DNA of 36,719 nt from Bacillota bacterium (GTDB taxonomy: Bacteria; Bacillota; Clostridia; Peptostreptococcales; Anaerovoracaceae): positions 1 to 36,719 of the forward strand of contig JAQXIX010000045.1 in assembly GCA_029008005.1 (NCBI GenBank), in the 5' to 3' direction. Made by a program: the position numbers and the translations under genes. Shown here piece by piece: positions 1-7,587 of the stretch. Positions within the stretch are counted from its first letter, which is position 1. The number at the start of each line of letters is the position of its first letter. Below the pieces are notes generated by a model. It did no database searches. It saw only the letters and a program-made list of their open reading frames with translations, and was not told where the DNA came from.

Positions 1-20
1 AAATCCTGCCACCCCGACCA
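1..20 (+). tRNA. tRNA-Pro, 3' end only (cut by window start)
   Basis: The first 20 bases look like the end of a tRNA. They read as a T-stem 3' strand CCTGC (5-9), an acceptor 3' strand CACCCCG (10-16), discriminator A and an encoded CCA (18-20). The acceptor strand would pair with a 5' CGGGGTG, which is typical of clostridial tRNA-Pro. The anticodon lies outside the window, so the identity is inferred from the acceptor only. Confidence 0.7.
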
Positions 21-32
21 TTTTTAAGATGT

Positions 33-109
33 GGGCCATTAGCTCAGTTGGTTAGAGCGTCCGGCTCATAACCGGCAGGTCCTGGGTTCGAGTCCCCGAT
101 GGCCCACCA
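33..109 (+). tRNA. tRNA with CAT anticodon: tRNA-Met (elongator) or tRNA-Ile2
   Basis: A full cloverleaf is visible: acceptor GGGCCAT/ATGGCCC, D-arm AGCTCAGTTGGTTAGAGC, anticodon loop CTCATAA with anticodon CAT, T-loop TTCGAGT and an encoded CCA. A CAT anticodon may read AUG or, after lysidine modification, AUA. The sequence alone does not settle which. The T-stem CTGGG/CCCCG has one U-C mismatch. It lies 27 bases upstream of tRNA-Phe, and the two are probably processed from one transcript. Confidence 0.93.
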
Positions 110-136
110 CTTAATAATTTAATAAAAATGAAGTTT

Positions 137-212
<76 letters not shown>

Positions 213-245
213 TTTTTTTTTAAAATTAAAAACTAATCTTTAAGT

Positions 246-1214
246 TTATCTTTTATCCTCCAGTGCTTTTCCCTGCCATGTATTTCGGATTTTCATTTCG
301 CGATGGATACCGTTAAGGATGGTTCTTTTTTTATAACTCCAGTGGGGAGCAATCAGTATTTCTCTCGGAGCGTCTCCGGATATTCTGTGTACTGTGATTT
401 CCGGAGGAATAATTTCTACTGAACGAATAAGCAAATCAATATAGTCATCCATTGTTTCGAAGGATACATAGTCGGGATATTTCTGTTCCATCATGGAACC
501 TTTCACAAGGTTCAGCATATGGAGTTTTATTCCGAATATTTTACCGAATTCCGATTCTCTGCAAACATATCTGACTGAATCCAGCATCATTTTTTCCGTT
601 TCTCCGGGCAGTCCGAGAATCAGATGTGTGACAACGGGTATACCGCGAGAAAGAAGTGCTTTGCATGATTTATCGTAGTCCTGTAAGTTATGGCACAGAT
701 TCATGGCTTTTGCCGTGGAATCGTGGATTGTCTGAAGACCGAGTTCAACCCACAGGAACGTTCTGCTGTTCAGCTCTGCGAGAAGATCGATGACTTCGTC
801 GGGAAGACAGTCTGTACGTGTTGCTATTGCCAGCCCCACCACATCAGGATGATTCAGGGCTGCTTCGAATTTGCTGCGAAGCTCCCGGACAGGAGCATAG
901 GTGCTTGTGTTACTCTGAAAGTAAGCGATATATCCTGCATCCGGCCATTTGTCCGAAAGAAGATTAATCTGCCTGTCAAGGGCATGTTTTATCGATAGAG
1001 AATCATCTTCGCAGAAACTGCTGGCTCGATCGCCGGATCCTTTTTCTGAGCAGAAAAGACAGCCGCCGTAGCCTTTGCTTCCGTCTCTGTTAGGGCATGT
1101 GAAACCACCGTCAAGGGAAAGCTTGACGATCTTTCTCGAGAAGGTCTTTTTTAAGTGGGAGCCTATCATATTTATCCGGAGCTCCTGTCCGTCTGATTTA
1201 TCAAAAATATTCAT
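246..1214 (-). CDS. TIGR01212-type radical SAM protein (YtqA/YhcC family)
   Basis: This 322-residue protein has the cluster motif of the YtqA/YhcC family, CPNRDGSKGYGGCLFC (about residues 40-55), in which three cysteines bind a 4Fe-4S cluster for SAM cleavage. Further blocks such as YFQSNTSTYAP, WVELGLQT and HLILGLPGE are also family-typical. In Bacillus subtilis YtqA (MnmL) takes part in wobble-uridine modification of tRNA, and the same role is plausible here next to tRNA genes. A good promoter-like pair at 1221-1249 would put transcription start almost on the first ATG. The mRNA would then be nearly leaderless, or translation would begin at the second Met (1169), which has AGGAG 12 bases upstream. 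The start is therefore uncertain. Confidence 0.88.
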   Translation of the reverse strand: MNIFDKSDGQELRINMIGSHLKKTFSRKIVKLSLDGGFTCPNRDGSKGYGGCLFCSEKGSGDRASSFCEDDSLSIKHALDRQINLLSDKWPDAGYIAYFQSNTSTYAPVRELRSKFEAALNHPDVVGLAIATRTDCLPDEVIDLLAELNSRTFLWVELGLQTIHDSTAKAMNLCHNLQDYDKSCKALLSRGIPVVTHLILGLPGETEKMMLDSVRYVCRESEFGKIFGIKLHMLNLVKGSMMEQKYPDYVSFETMDDYIDLLIRSVEIIPPEITVHRISGDAPREILIAPHWSYKKRTILNGIHREMKIRNTWQGKALEDKR

Positions 1215-1220
1215 GAGTTG

Positions 1221-1249
1221 ATTTTATCAGAATGTGATGATTTCGTAAA
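1221..1249 (-). promoter_or_regulatory. Candidate sigma-A promoter of the radical SAM gene
   Basis: On the minus strand TTTACG (1249-1244) and TAAAAT (1226-1221) are separated by 17 bases. The predicted start point falls at about 1214, the A of the first ATG. Confidence 0.45.
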
Positions 1250-1274
1250 TTTTCAGAATTTTGTGTATGTAAGG

Positions 1275-1303
1275 TTGAATGTGTTTTGAAGAGATGTTAG
1301 AAT
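1275..1303 (+). promoter_or_regulatory. Sigma-A promoter of hpf
   Basis: TTGAAT (1275-1280) and TAGAAT (1298-1303) are separated by exactly 17 bases, directly upstream of the hpf ribosome site. Confidence 0.65.
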
Positions 1304-1326
1304 AAATCAAAAGGAGGTTGACAGAC

Positions 1327-1854
1327 ATGAAGACTATTATTACAGGCAAAAACTATACTCCGAGTGATAAGCTTAAGGAAACTATCGAAAAGAAATTTGC
1401 TAAGCTTGACAAGTATTTCCCTGAGGAAAATACCGGAAACGTAATGGTTCTCAAGGAAAGAGATGGGTACAAGGTTGAAGCGACGATTAATGGGAAAGGG
1501 ACGATTTTTAGAGCGGAAGTGAAAGCAAGCGATCCTTATGACTGTGTTGACAGAGTTATTGAGAAGCTTTCAAATCAGATGAGTAAGTTCAAGACGAAAC
1601 TGCAGAAAAAATATAAGGGACAGAAAGGATTTGCCTTTGAGGAACTTCCGGAATACGAAGACGAAATGGAAGAAATTTCAGTCGTTAAGACTAAGAAATT
1701 CCAGTTAGAGCCAATGTCTTCGGAAGAAGCGATAATGCAGATGGAAATGCTGAATCACGAGTTCTATGTTTATATGAACATGGGAACGGATTCGGTAAAT
1801 GTCGTTTACAAGAGAAAAGACGGCCAGTACGGAGTTCTTGAAACAGTATATTAA
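1327..1854 (+). CDS. hpf: Ribosome hibernation-promoting factor, long form
   Basis: The 175-residue product has an N-terminal S30AE/RaiA fold domain (about 1-100, KTIITGKNYTPSDKLKETI) and a C-terminal dimerisation domain (about 115-175, containing HEFYVYMNMGTDSVNVVYKRKDG). Long HPF binds the 30S mRNA channel and pairs ribosomes into inactive 100S dimers in stationary phase or stress. I place the start at ATG 1327 because AAGGAGG ends nine bases before it. An in-frame TTG at 1318 would sit directly on the ribosome site. The gene is alone between its own promoter and terminator. Confidence 0.95.
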   Translation: MKTIITGKNYTPSDKLKETIEKKFAKLDKYFPEENTGNVMVLKERDGYKVEATINGKGTIFRAEVKASDPYDCVDRVIEKLSNQMSKFKTKLQKKYKGQKGFAFEELPEYEDEMEEISVVKTKKFQLEPMSSEEAIMQMEMLNHEFYVYMNMGTDSVNVVYKRKDGQYGVLETVY

Positions 1855-1884
1855 GGCTGTTTGCGATATATCGAATGAGTGTGA

Positions 1885-1911
1885 ACGGAGTCCCTGAAGG
1901 GCTCCGTTTTT
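1885..1911 (+). terminator. Rho-independent terminator after hpf
   Basis: The stem ACGGAGTCC/GGGCTCCGT (one G-U pair) has loop CTGAA and is followed by TTTTT. Confidence 0.85.
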
Positions 1912-1925
1912 GTGTCCCCTTTTTA

Positions 1926-1954
1926 TTGAAAAAAAGACGATTTTACTGTAGAAT
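1926..1954 (+). promoter_or_regulatory. Sigma-A promoter of the cdaA-glmMS operon
   Basis: TTGAAA (1926-1931) and TAGAAT (1949-1954) are separated by 17 bases. The cdaA start at 1989 is preceded by AAAAAAGGAGC. Confidence 0.7.
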
Positions 1955-1988
1955 GAAGTGATAACGAATTTGGTAAAAAAGGAGCAAA

Positions 1989-2894
1989 ATGAAAGATTTT
2001 TTTAGTACTGCATTTTCGGATTTCACGTTGACCGATGCAATAGACATTTTGATAGTTGCCTTTGTTGTATATAAACTGATTGGATTTGTTCTGGAAACAA
2101 GAGCGGAACAGATCCTTAAGGGTATTATTATACTTGTTCTCACGACCTTCGTTTCAGATGTTTTCGATCTTCACGTATTGAACTGGATATGTAAGGGGGC
2201 AGTAACACTGGGAGCTGTAGCTATTCTCATAGTGCTCCAGCCTGAACTCAGAAGAGCATTGGAGTTTATGGGAAGAGGTAAGCTCGTTCGAGGCAGACTG
2301 ACCCAGGAAGAAAAAACGAAGAATAAGCGTATTGTATCAGGTATTGTCAAGGCAGTTGAGGAACTCAGCAGAGAAAAAACGGGAGCGCTGATAGTTTTTG
2401 AACGCCAGACTATGCTTGAAGACATTGCCGAAACAGGTACTGTAATAAACGGAGAGATAACAGAGCAGCTTATCGGAAACATATTTTATGAAGGTTCACC
2501 TCTACATGACGGAGCAGTAATAATAAGTAACGGGCTGATATATGCAGCCGGATGTGTACTGCCCCTGACGAAAAGCCAGGAGATAAGCAAAAAGCTTGGA
2601 ACACGTCACAGAGCCGGAATAGGAATTACGGAAAACTCCGATGCCTTTGTAATAATTGTTTCGGAGGAAACGGGAATTATAAGTATAGCAGAGGATGGAC
2701 GTCTGGAAAGATTTCTCGATACTAAGACAGTTGAGAAGAAACTTCTGGGAATCTATCTGAATGATGAGGATTTACCTCATACTCTTTCAAAGATTCCGGG
2801 AGCCAAGGGGTTATTCAGGCACATGAGAGAAAAAGACGAGATGGAGAAAAAGATCTACGGCAAGGGGAAGGAGGAGAACGATGCTGAGGAATAA
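1989..2894 (+). CDS. cdaA: Diadenylate cyclase (c-di-AMP synthase) CdaA
   Basis: The protein has 301 residues. Three hydrophobic segments in the first 85 residues anchor it in the membrane, and a DAC domain (about 90-270) follows. The catalytic motifs DGA (174-176) and RHR (206-208, GTRHRAGIGI) are intact. CdaA joins two ATP into c-di-AMP, which controls potassium and osmolyte uptake and cell-wall homeostasis. The gene overlaps cdaR by 14 bases and is followed by glmM, the conserved order in Bacillota, where CdaR and GlmM both bind and tune CdaA. The last 25 residues are very charged (Lys/Glu). Confidence 0.97.
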   Translation: MKDFFSTAFSDFTLTDAIDILIVAFVVYKLIGFVLETRAEQILKGIIILVLTTFVSDVFDLHVLNWICKGAVTLGAVAILIVLQPELRRALEFMGRGKLVRGRLTQEEKTKNKRIVSGIVKAVEELSREKTGALIVFERQTMLEDIAETGTVINGEITEQLIGNIFYEGSPLHDGAVIISNGLIYAAGCVLPLTKSQEISKKLGTRHRAGIGITENSDAFVIIVSEETGIISIAEDGRLERFLDTKTVEKKLLGIYLNDEDLPHTLSKIPGAKGLFRHMREKDEMEKKIYGKGKEENDAEE

Positions 2895-3261
2895 AAAAAT
2901 TCTGGCAATCCTCTCATTGCTGATTTCCATTGCCATGTGGACATATGTAATGGGAACGGTGGATCCGGTGACAACGAAGATGGTAACCGGAATAAAGGTT
3001 ACATCATCCGGTGATGATTATCTTAAGAATCATAATCTTGAGGCAGAACTGACAGGACCGGAGGTAATTGATATTAAAATAAGGGGAAAGAGATCTGCGA
3101 TAAACAAGGCAGTTAAAGGCGGAATAACAGCTACTGTTGATGTATCTCACTGTGAATACGGTGAAAATGAAGCTGAGATCAGTGTGATTATACCGAGAGG
3201 GATACGTGGTGTATCTGTATTAAAGATGTCAGATGAGACTGAGACTTTCGTAGTCAAATGA
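2881..3261 (+). CDS. cdaR: Short CdaR-like (YbbR) regulator of CdaA
   Basis: This 126-residue protein has one N-terminal membrane segment (about 6-24, ILAILSLLISIAMWTYVMG) and then about one YbbR-like beta domain with the pattern VxxELTGPxxxIxxI and an ATVDVS strand. CdaR proteins of relatives usually carry three or four YbbR domains and exceed 300 residues, so this is a very reduced form. It is not obviously broken: the reading frame is open, the stop codon is normal and glmM begins 14 bases later with its own AAAGGAG. The function as membrane partner of CdaA is inferred from position and topology. Confidence 0.8.
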   Translation: MLRNKKILAILSLLISIAMWTYVMGTVDPVTTKMVTGIKVTSSGDDYLKNHNLEAELTGPEVIDIKIRGKRSAINKAVKGGITATVDVSHCEYGENEAEISVIIPRGIRGVSVLKMSDETETFVVK

Positions 3262-3274
3262 AAGGAGAAAATAA

Positions 3275-4630
3275 ATGGGAAGATTATTTGGGACAGACGG
3301 TGTTCGCGGAATTGCTAATTCAGAACTGACACCCGAACTTGCATTTAAGCTGGGGAAGGCAAGCGGATATGTCCTTGGCAAAAAAAATGAAAAAGAAAGA
3401 CCGGTTTTTATTATCGGGAAAGACACAAGAATTTCCGGCGACATGCTTGAAGACGCAATCAGTGCCGGTCTTATGGCAACAGGAGTTAATGTTATTAAAG
3501 TAGGTGTGCTGCCTACGCCGGCAATTGCTCATCTTGTAAGGGAATACGGAGCAGATGCGGGAATAATAATAAGCGCATCTCATAATTCCTTCGAATACAG
3601 CGGGATAAAATTCTTCGGCTGTGAAGGATTCAAGCTGGATGATGACTTTGAAGACCAGGTTGAAACTATTCTTCTGCGGGACATTGATGTAAACAGCCAT
3701 ATTACAGGCGAAAGAATAGGAAAATGTCTGGATGCGGACGATGAAGCGGAATTAAGATATGCGGGATTCCTTGAGAGCACAATCGATACGGCAGTAAGAG
3801 ACACTAAAATTGTTGTGGACTGCGCCAACGGGGCAGCATCAAAAGTAGCAAAGACTGTTTTCGATAATCTCGGAGTTGAACTGATTCTTATTAACAGCAA
3901 TCCTAATGGACTGAACATAAATGAAAAGTGCGGTTCTACACATCCGGAACAGCTTCAGAAGGAAGTTGTTGAGCAGGGCGCAGCAATGGGATTCGCCTAT
4001 GACGGAGATGGAGACAGAGTAATTGCCGTTGATGAAAAAGGCAGAATTGTTGATGGAGATAAAATAATGTGCATTTGCGCAGATATGATGATTGCCAGAA
4101 ACGAACTGCCGGAAAAATGCGTTACGGCTACAGAGATGAGCAACGCAGGATTTTTCAAACATATGAAGGAAAAGGAATGTACAGTTGACGTTACTCAGGT
4201 AGGCGACAGATACGTACTCGAAAAAATGCTGGAAACAGGATGTATGCTTGGTGGAGAACAGTCAGGTCATGTTATTTTTCTCAATCATGCAACGACAGGT
4301 GACGGCATACTCACAAGCCTTCAGTTTATGCAGGCTGTTAAACTGTCGGGTAAAACAGCATCTCAGCTGAGCGATGAAATAAAGATTTACCCGCAGGTAC
4401 TTAAAAACGCTCGTGTGAGAGAAGAAAACAAAGGTAACTTCACGAAGGATGCTGAAATTATGAACAGGATAGAGGAAATTCGTAATGAGCTGGGAGAATC
4501 CGGTAAGGTATTCGTGAGACCTTCAGGGACAGAGTCACTTGTCAGAGTAATGATAGAAGGCGAAGATACAGAAGTAATTACAGGCTATGCTCAGGAGCTG
4601 ACACGTCTGATTACAAAACGCTTCAGTTAA
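3275..4630 (+). CDS. glmM: Phosphoglucosamine mutase
   Basis: GlmM converts glucosamine-6-phosphate to glucosamine-1-phosphate on the way to UDP-GlcNAc and peptidoglycan. The 451-residue sequence has the four expected blocks: the active-site SASHN (100-104) with phosphoserine at Ser102, the metal loop DGDGDR, the sugar loop GGEQSGH and the phosphate-binding RPSGTE near the C-terminus. After SASHN the sequence reads SFEYSG where most homologues have NPFEDNG, a mild variation. GlmM also inhibits CdaA in other Bacillota, and the shared operon fits that. Confidence 0.97.
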   Translation: MGRLFGTDGVRGIANSELTPELAFKLGKASGYVLGKKNEKERPVFIIGKDTRISGDMLEDAISAGLMATGVNVIKVGVLPTPAIAHLVREYGADAGIIISASHNSFEYSGIKFFGCEGFKLDDDFEDQVETILLRDIDVNSHITGERIGKCLDADDEAELRYAGFLESTIDTAVRDTKIVVDCANGAASKVAKTVFDNLGVELILINSNPNGLNINEKCGSTHPEQLQKEVVEQGAAMGFAYDGDGDRVIAVDEKGRIVDGDKIMCICADMMIARNELPEKCVTATEMSNAGFFKHMKEKECTVDVTQVGDRYVLEKMLETGCMLGGEQSGHVIFLNHATTGDGILTSLQFMQAVKLSGKTASQLSDEIKIYPQVLKNARVREENKGNFTKDAEIMNRIEEIRNELGESGKVFVRPSGTESLVRVMIEGEDTEVITGYAQELTRLITKRFS

Positions 4631-4640
4631 GGAGGATAAT

Positions 4641-6470
4641 ATGTGCGGAATAGTTGGATATATTGGCACTGATCATGCTAAAGAAAAAATAATTGACGGA
4701 CTTAAACGACTGGAATACAGAGGATACGATTCGGCGGGAATAGCTCTGCCTATTAACGGCAGCATCGAAATCAGAAAAGCAGTCGGAGAAATAAAGAATC
4801 TCGAAAGTAAAATATCGGAAGCTGAATTCGATTCATCAGTAGGAATCGGACATACGAGATGGGCTACGCACGGTAAGCCGACAGAAGCTAATGCACATCC
4901 TCACGGAAATATGGAGCAGAACATAGCGATAGTCCACAACGGTATTATCGAGAATTATCAGGAAATCCGCGAATGGCTTGCGACAGAGTACGGCATCAAA
5001 TTCAAGTCGGAAACAGATTCGGAAGTAATAGCACATCTGATCGGACTTTACTATGACGGAGATCTTCTCGCTGCAGTAAACAAGGCAGTGGCAGAGATGA
5101 AAGGCGCATATGCCGTTGCTGCGATTGCAGCCGAAGAACCGGATAAAATAGTTGCCGTTCGTAAGGACGCACCCCTTGTAGCCGGAATAGGCAAGGGCTT
5201 TAACTTTATTGCATCGGATATTCCTGCAGTTCTGAAGTACGTTCAGGATGTGTACCTTATCGAGAACAATGAAACCGTTGTTCTGACAAAGGACAATATT
5301 GTTATATACGATGAAAACGGCAATACAGTAAAGAGAGATGTATATCCTGTAGAATGGAAGGCAGACGCGGCAGATAAGGCTGATTACGACCACTTCATGC
5401 TCAAAGAGATTCATGAGCAGCCGAAGGTTATCAGAGAGACCCTGATGAACAGACTTAACGAAGACGGCAGCATCAGACTTGACGATATCTCCATGACAAA
5501 GGAAGATATTGAGAATTTCAACAAAATATATATTGTAGCCTGCGGTACAGCGTACCACGCAGGACTTGTAGGCAAAATGGTAATTGAGCGTATGGCCAAG
5601 ATACCGGTGGAAATTGATGTTGCATCCGAATTCAGATACAGAGATACATTTATTGATGACAATACATTGTTTATTGCCATCTCCCAGTCAGGAGAAACAC
5701 TTGATACTCTTGAAGCTCTCAGAGATGCAAAATCCAGAGGAGCAAGAATACTGAGTGTTGTAAATGCAGTCGGAAGTTCGATAGCCAGAGAATCAGACGA
5801 TGTTTTCTATACACTGGCAGGACCTGAAATTGCAGTAGCATCAACAAAGGCATACACAACACAGCTTATCTGCATGTACCTGATCGGACTTTATATGGGA
5901 AGTACTAGGGGCACGATGGATAAGGAATACTATGACCGTGTTCTTGATGAACTGAAAGCACTTCCGGGAAAAGTTGAGAAAATCCTTTATTCAGAAGAAA
6001 AGATAAAGGATATGGCCAAGAGATATCACTTCAATGACCATGTATTCTTCATAGGAAGAGGACTAGACAGCGGAGTATCATATGAAGGATCACTCAAGCT
6101 GAAAGAAATATCATATATTCATTCATTCGCTATTGCTGCAGGAGAACTGAAACACGGAACAATTGCGCTGATGGATTCGGAGACACTTGTTGTGGCACTG
6201 GCTACACAGGATATCCTGTATGACAAGATGGTTTCCAATATTGAAGAAATCAGAGCCAGAGATGCACATGTTATCGGACTGGCGAAGGAAGGCCGCACGG
6301 AAGTCGAGAAGGTTTCGAATGAGGCTATATATATACCGGAATGTATCGATGAGGTTGCACCGGTTCTGGCAGTAATACCTTTACAGATTTTCGCATATTA
6401 TGTAGCTCTCGAAAGAGGATGCAGCATAGATAAGCCGAAGAATCTGGCAAAATCAGTTACAGTTGAATAA
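4641..6470 (+). CDS. glmS: Glutamine-fructose-6-phosphate aminotransferase (isomerising)
   Basis: GlmS makes glucosamine-6-phosphate from fructose-6-phosphate and glutamine, the entry step to UDP-GlcNAc. The 609-residue protein starts MCGIVGYIG, and Cys2 becomes the N-terminal nucleophile of the glutaminase domain (1-about 240). Two SIS sugar-isomerase domains follow (SQSGETLDTLEAL, and a C-terminal LAKSVTVE tail). The start has GGAGG seven bases upstream. Only ten bases separate it from glmM, so there is no room for a glmS ribozyme. Confidence 0.98.
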   Translation: MCGIVGYIGTDHAKEKIIDGLKRLEYRGYDSAGIALPINGSIEIRKAVGEIKNLESKISEAEFDSSVGIGHTRWATHGKPTEANAHPHGNMEQNIAIVHNGIIENYQEIREWLATEYGIKFKSETDSEVIAHLIGLYYDGDLLAAVNKAVAEMKGAYAVAAIAAEEPDKIVAVRKDAPLVAGIGKGFNFIASDIPAVLKYVQDVYLIENNETVVLTKDNIVIYDENGNTVKRDVYPVEWKADAADKADYDHFMLKEIHEQPKVIRETLMNRLNEDGSIRLDDISMTKEDIENFNKIYIVACGTAYHAGLVGKMVIERMAKIPVEIDVASEFRYRDTFIDDNTLFIAISQSGETLDTLEALRDAKSRGARILSVVNAVGSSIARESDDVFYTLAGPEIAVASTKAYTTQLICMYLIGLYMGSTRGTMDKEYYDRVLDELKALPGKVEKILYSEEKIKDMAKRYHFNDHVFFIGRGLDSGVSYEGSLKLKEISYIHSFAIAAGELKHGTIALMDSETLVVALATQDILYDKMVSNIEEIRARDAHVIGLAKEGRTEVEKVSNEAIYIPECIDEVAPVLAVIPLQIFAYYVALERGCSIDKPKNLAKSVTVE

Positions 6471-6490
6471 AAAAGGAAAAGTAAAGATAA

Positions 6491-7576
6491 ATGAAACACG
6501 CAGATATACTGGAAATGTTCTGTCTCGAAAGTCCGGTTACTGACTGCAGAGAATACGGGAACGGAAATATAAACAGCACATTTCTTGTTACTACAGAAAA
6601 AGGCAGCAGATATATACTCCAGAGATTAAGTGAAGAGGCATTTAAAGATGTGCCGGCTCTTATGGAGAATATAGAGGGGGTAACAGGATTTTTGCAGAAA
6701 AAGGCCGAAAGAGACGGAACACCGGTTCACGTGCTGGCGCCTTTGAAAACAAAAGAAGGAAAAACATTTGTTGAAAGAGACGGCTATTACAGACTTACAC
6801 CTTTTGCAGAGAACTCATTAAGTCTCGAGGCTCCTGAGTCCGACGAGGATTTTCGCGAGTGCGCGAGAGCTTTCGGAACGTTTATTTCCGAGCTGGCTGA
6901 ATATCCGGCAGAGACACTTCATGAAACAATCCCGAATTTCCATAATACGCCGGACAGATACAGAATATTTCGCGAAACTTTAGAAAGAGCAAAGGCAGAC
7001 AGTGAGCTGGCGACAAGGATTGATGAAGCGGCTGAAGAAATCCGGTTCGCTCTTGACAGAGAGGAGGCGGCCGGAACACTTCAGAAAATGAGAGATGACG
7101 GAATCCTTCCGGAAAGAGTAACTCATAACGATACGAAGCTCAATAATGTTCTTCTTGATAAAGATACGAGAAAGCTTATGTATGTTATAGATCTGGATAC
7201 TGTAATGCCGGGACTTTCTCTGTATGATTACGGTGATTGTGTTCGTTTCGGTGCGTCGACGGCGGCAGAGGATGAAAAGGATCTTTCGAAGGTTTCTTTC
7301 GACCTGCATATGTTTAAGGTCTTTACAGAAGGATTTGTAGAGGCGTGTGACAACATGACAGATAAAGAAAAGGAAATGCTTCCATATGGACCGAAGACCC
7401 TGGCGCTGGAGCTGGGAGTAAGGTTTCTGACCGATTATCTTGACGGGGACAGATACTTCCATACAGCATATCCGGGACATAATCTTGTGCGATGCCGCAC
7501 ACAGTTTAAGCTTGTCCGTGATATAGAATCAAAATGGGACGAGATGAACGAAATAGTTAAAGAAATCACTGAGTAA
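6491..7576 (+). CDS. APH-fold sugar kinase, probably N-acetylhexosamine 1-kinase-like
   Basis: The 361-residue protein belongs to the aminoglycoside phosphotransferase/choline kinase fold. The catalytic loop HNDTKLNN (212-219) provides Asp214, and the metal-binding Asp lies in VIDLDTVMPG (232-241). The length and the sequence THNDTKLNNVLLD closely resemble bifidobacterial NahK, which phosphorylates GlcNAc/GalNAc at C1. A position between glmS and a ROK kinase plus nagA supports an amino-sugar substrate rather than drug resistance. The exact substrate is inference. The gene starts 20 bases after glmS behind AAAAGGAAAAG. Confidence 0.78.
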   Translation: MKHADILEMFCLESPVTDCREYGNGNINSTFLVTTEKGSRYILQRLSEEAFKDVPALMENIEGVTGFLQKKAERDGTPVHVLAPLKTKEGKTFVERDGYYRLTPFAENSLSLEAPESDEDFRECARAFGTFISELAEYPAETLHETIPNFHNTPDRYRIFRETLERAKADSELATRIDEAAEEIRFALDREEAAGTLQKMRDDGILPERVTHNDTKLNNVLLDKDTRKLMYVIDLDTVMPGLSLYDYGDCVRFGASTAAEDEKDLSKVSFDLHMFKVFTEGFVEACDNMTDKEKEMLPYGPKTLALELGVRFLTDYLDGDRYFHTAYPGHNLVRCRTQFKLVRDIESKWDEMNEIVKEITE

Positions 7577-7587
7577 GGAGAAGACAC

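Noticed and set aside
4631-4640. glmS ribozyme
   Set aside because: Only ten bases separate glmM and glmS; the ribozyme needs well over 100.
4836-5558. 240-codon open frame on the minus strand inside glmS
   Set aside because: Antisense to a fully conserved gene, Cys/Tyr-rich, no recognisable domain.
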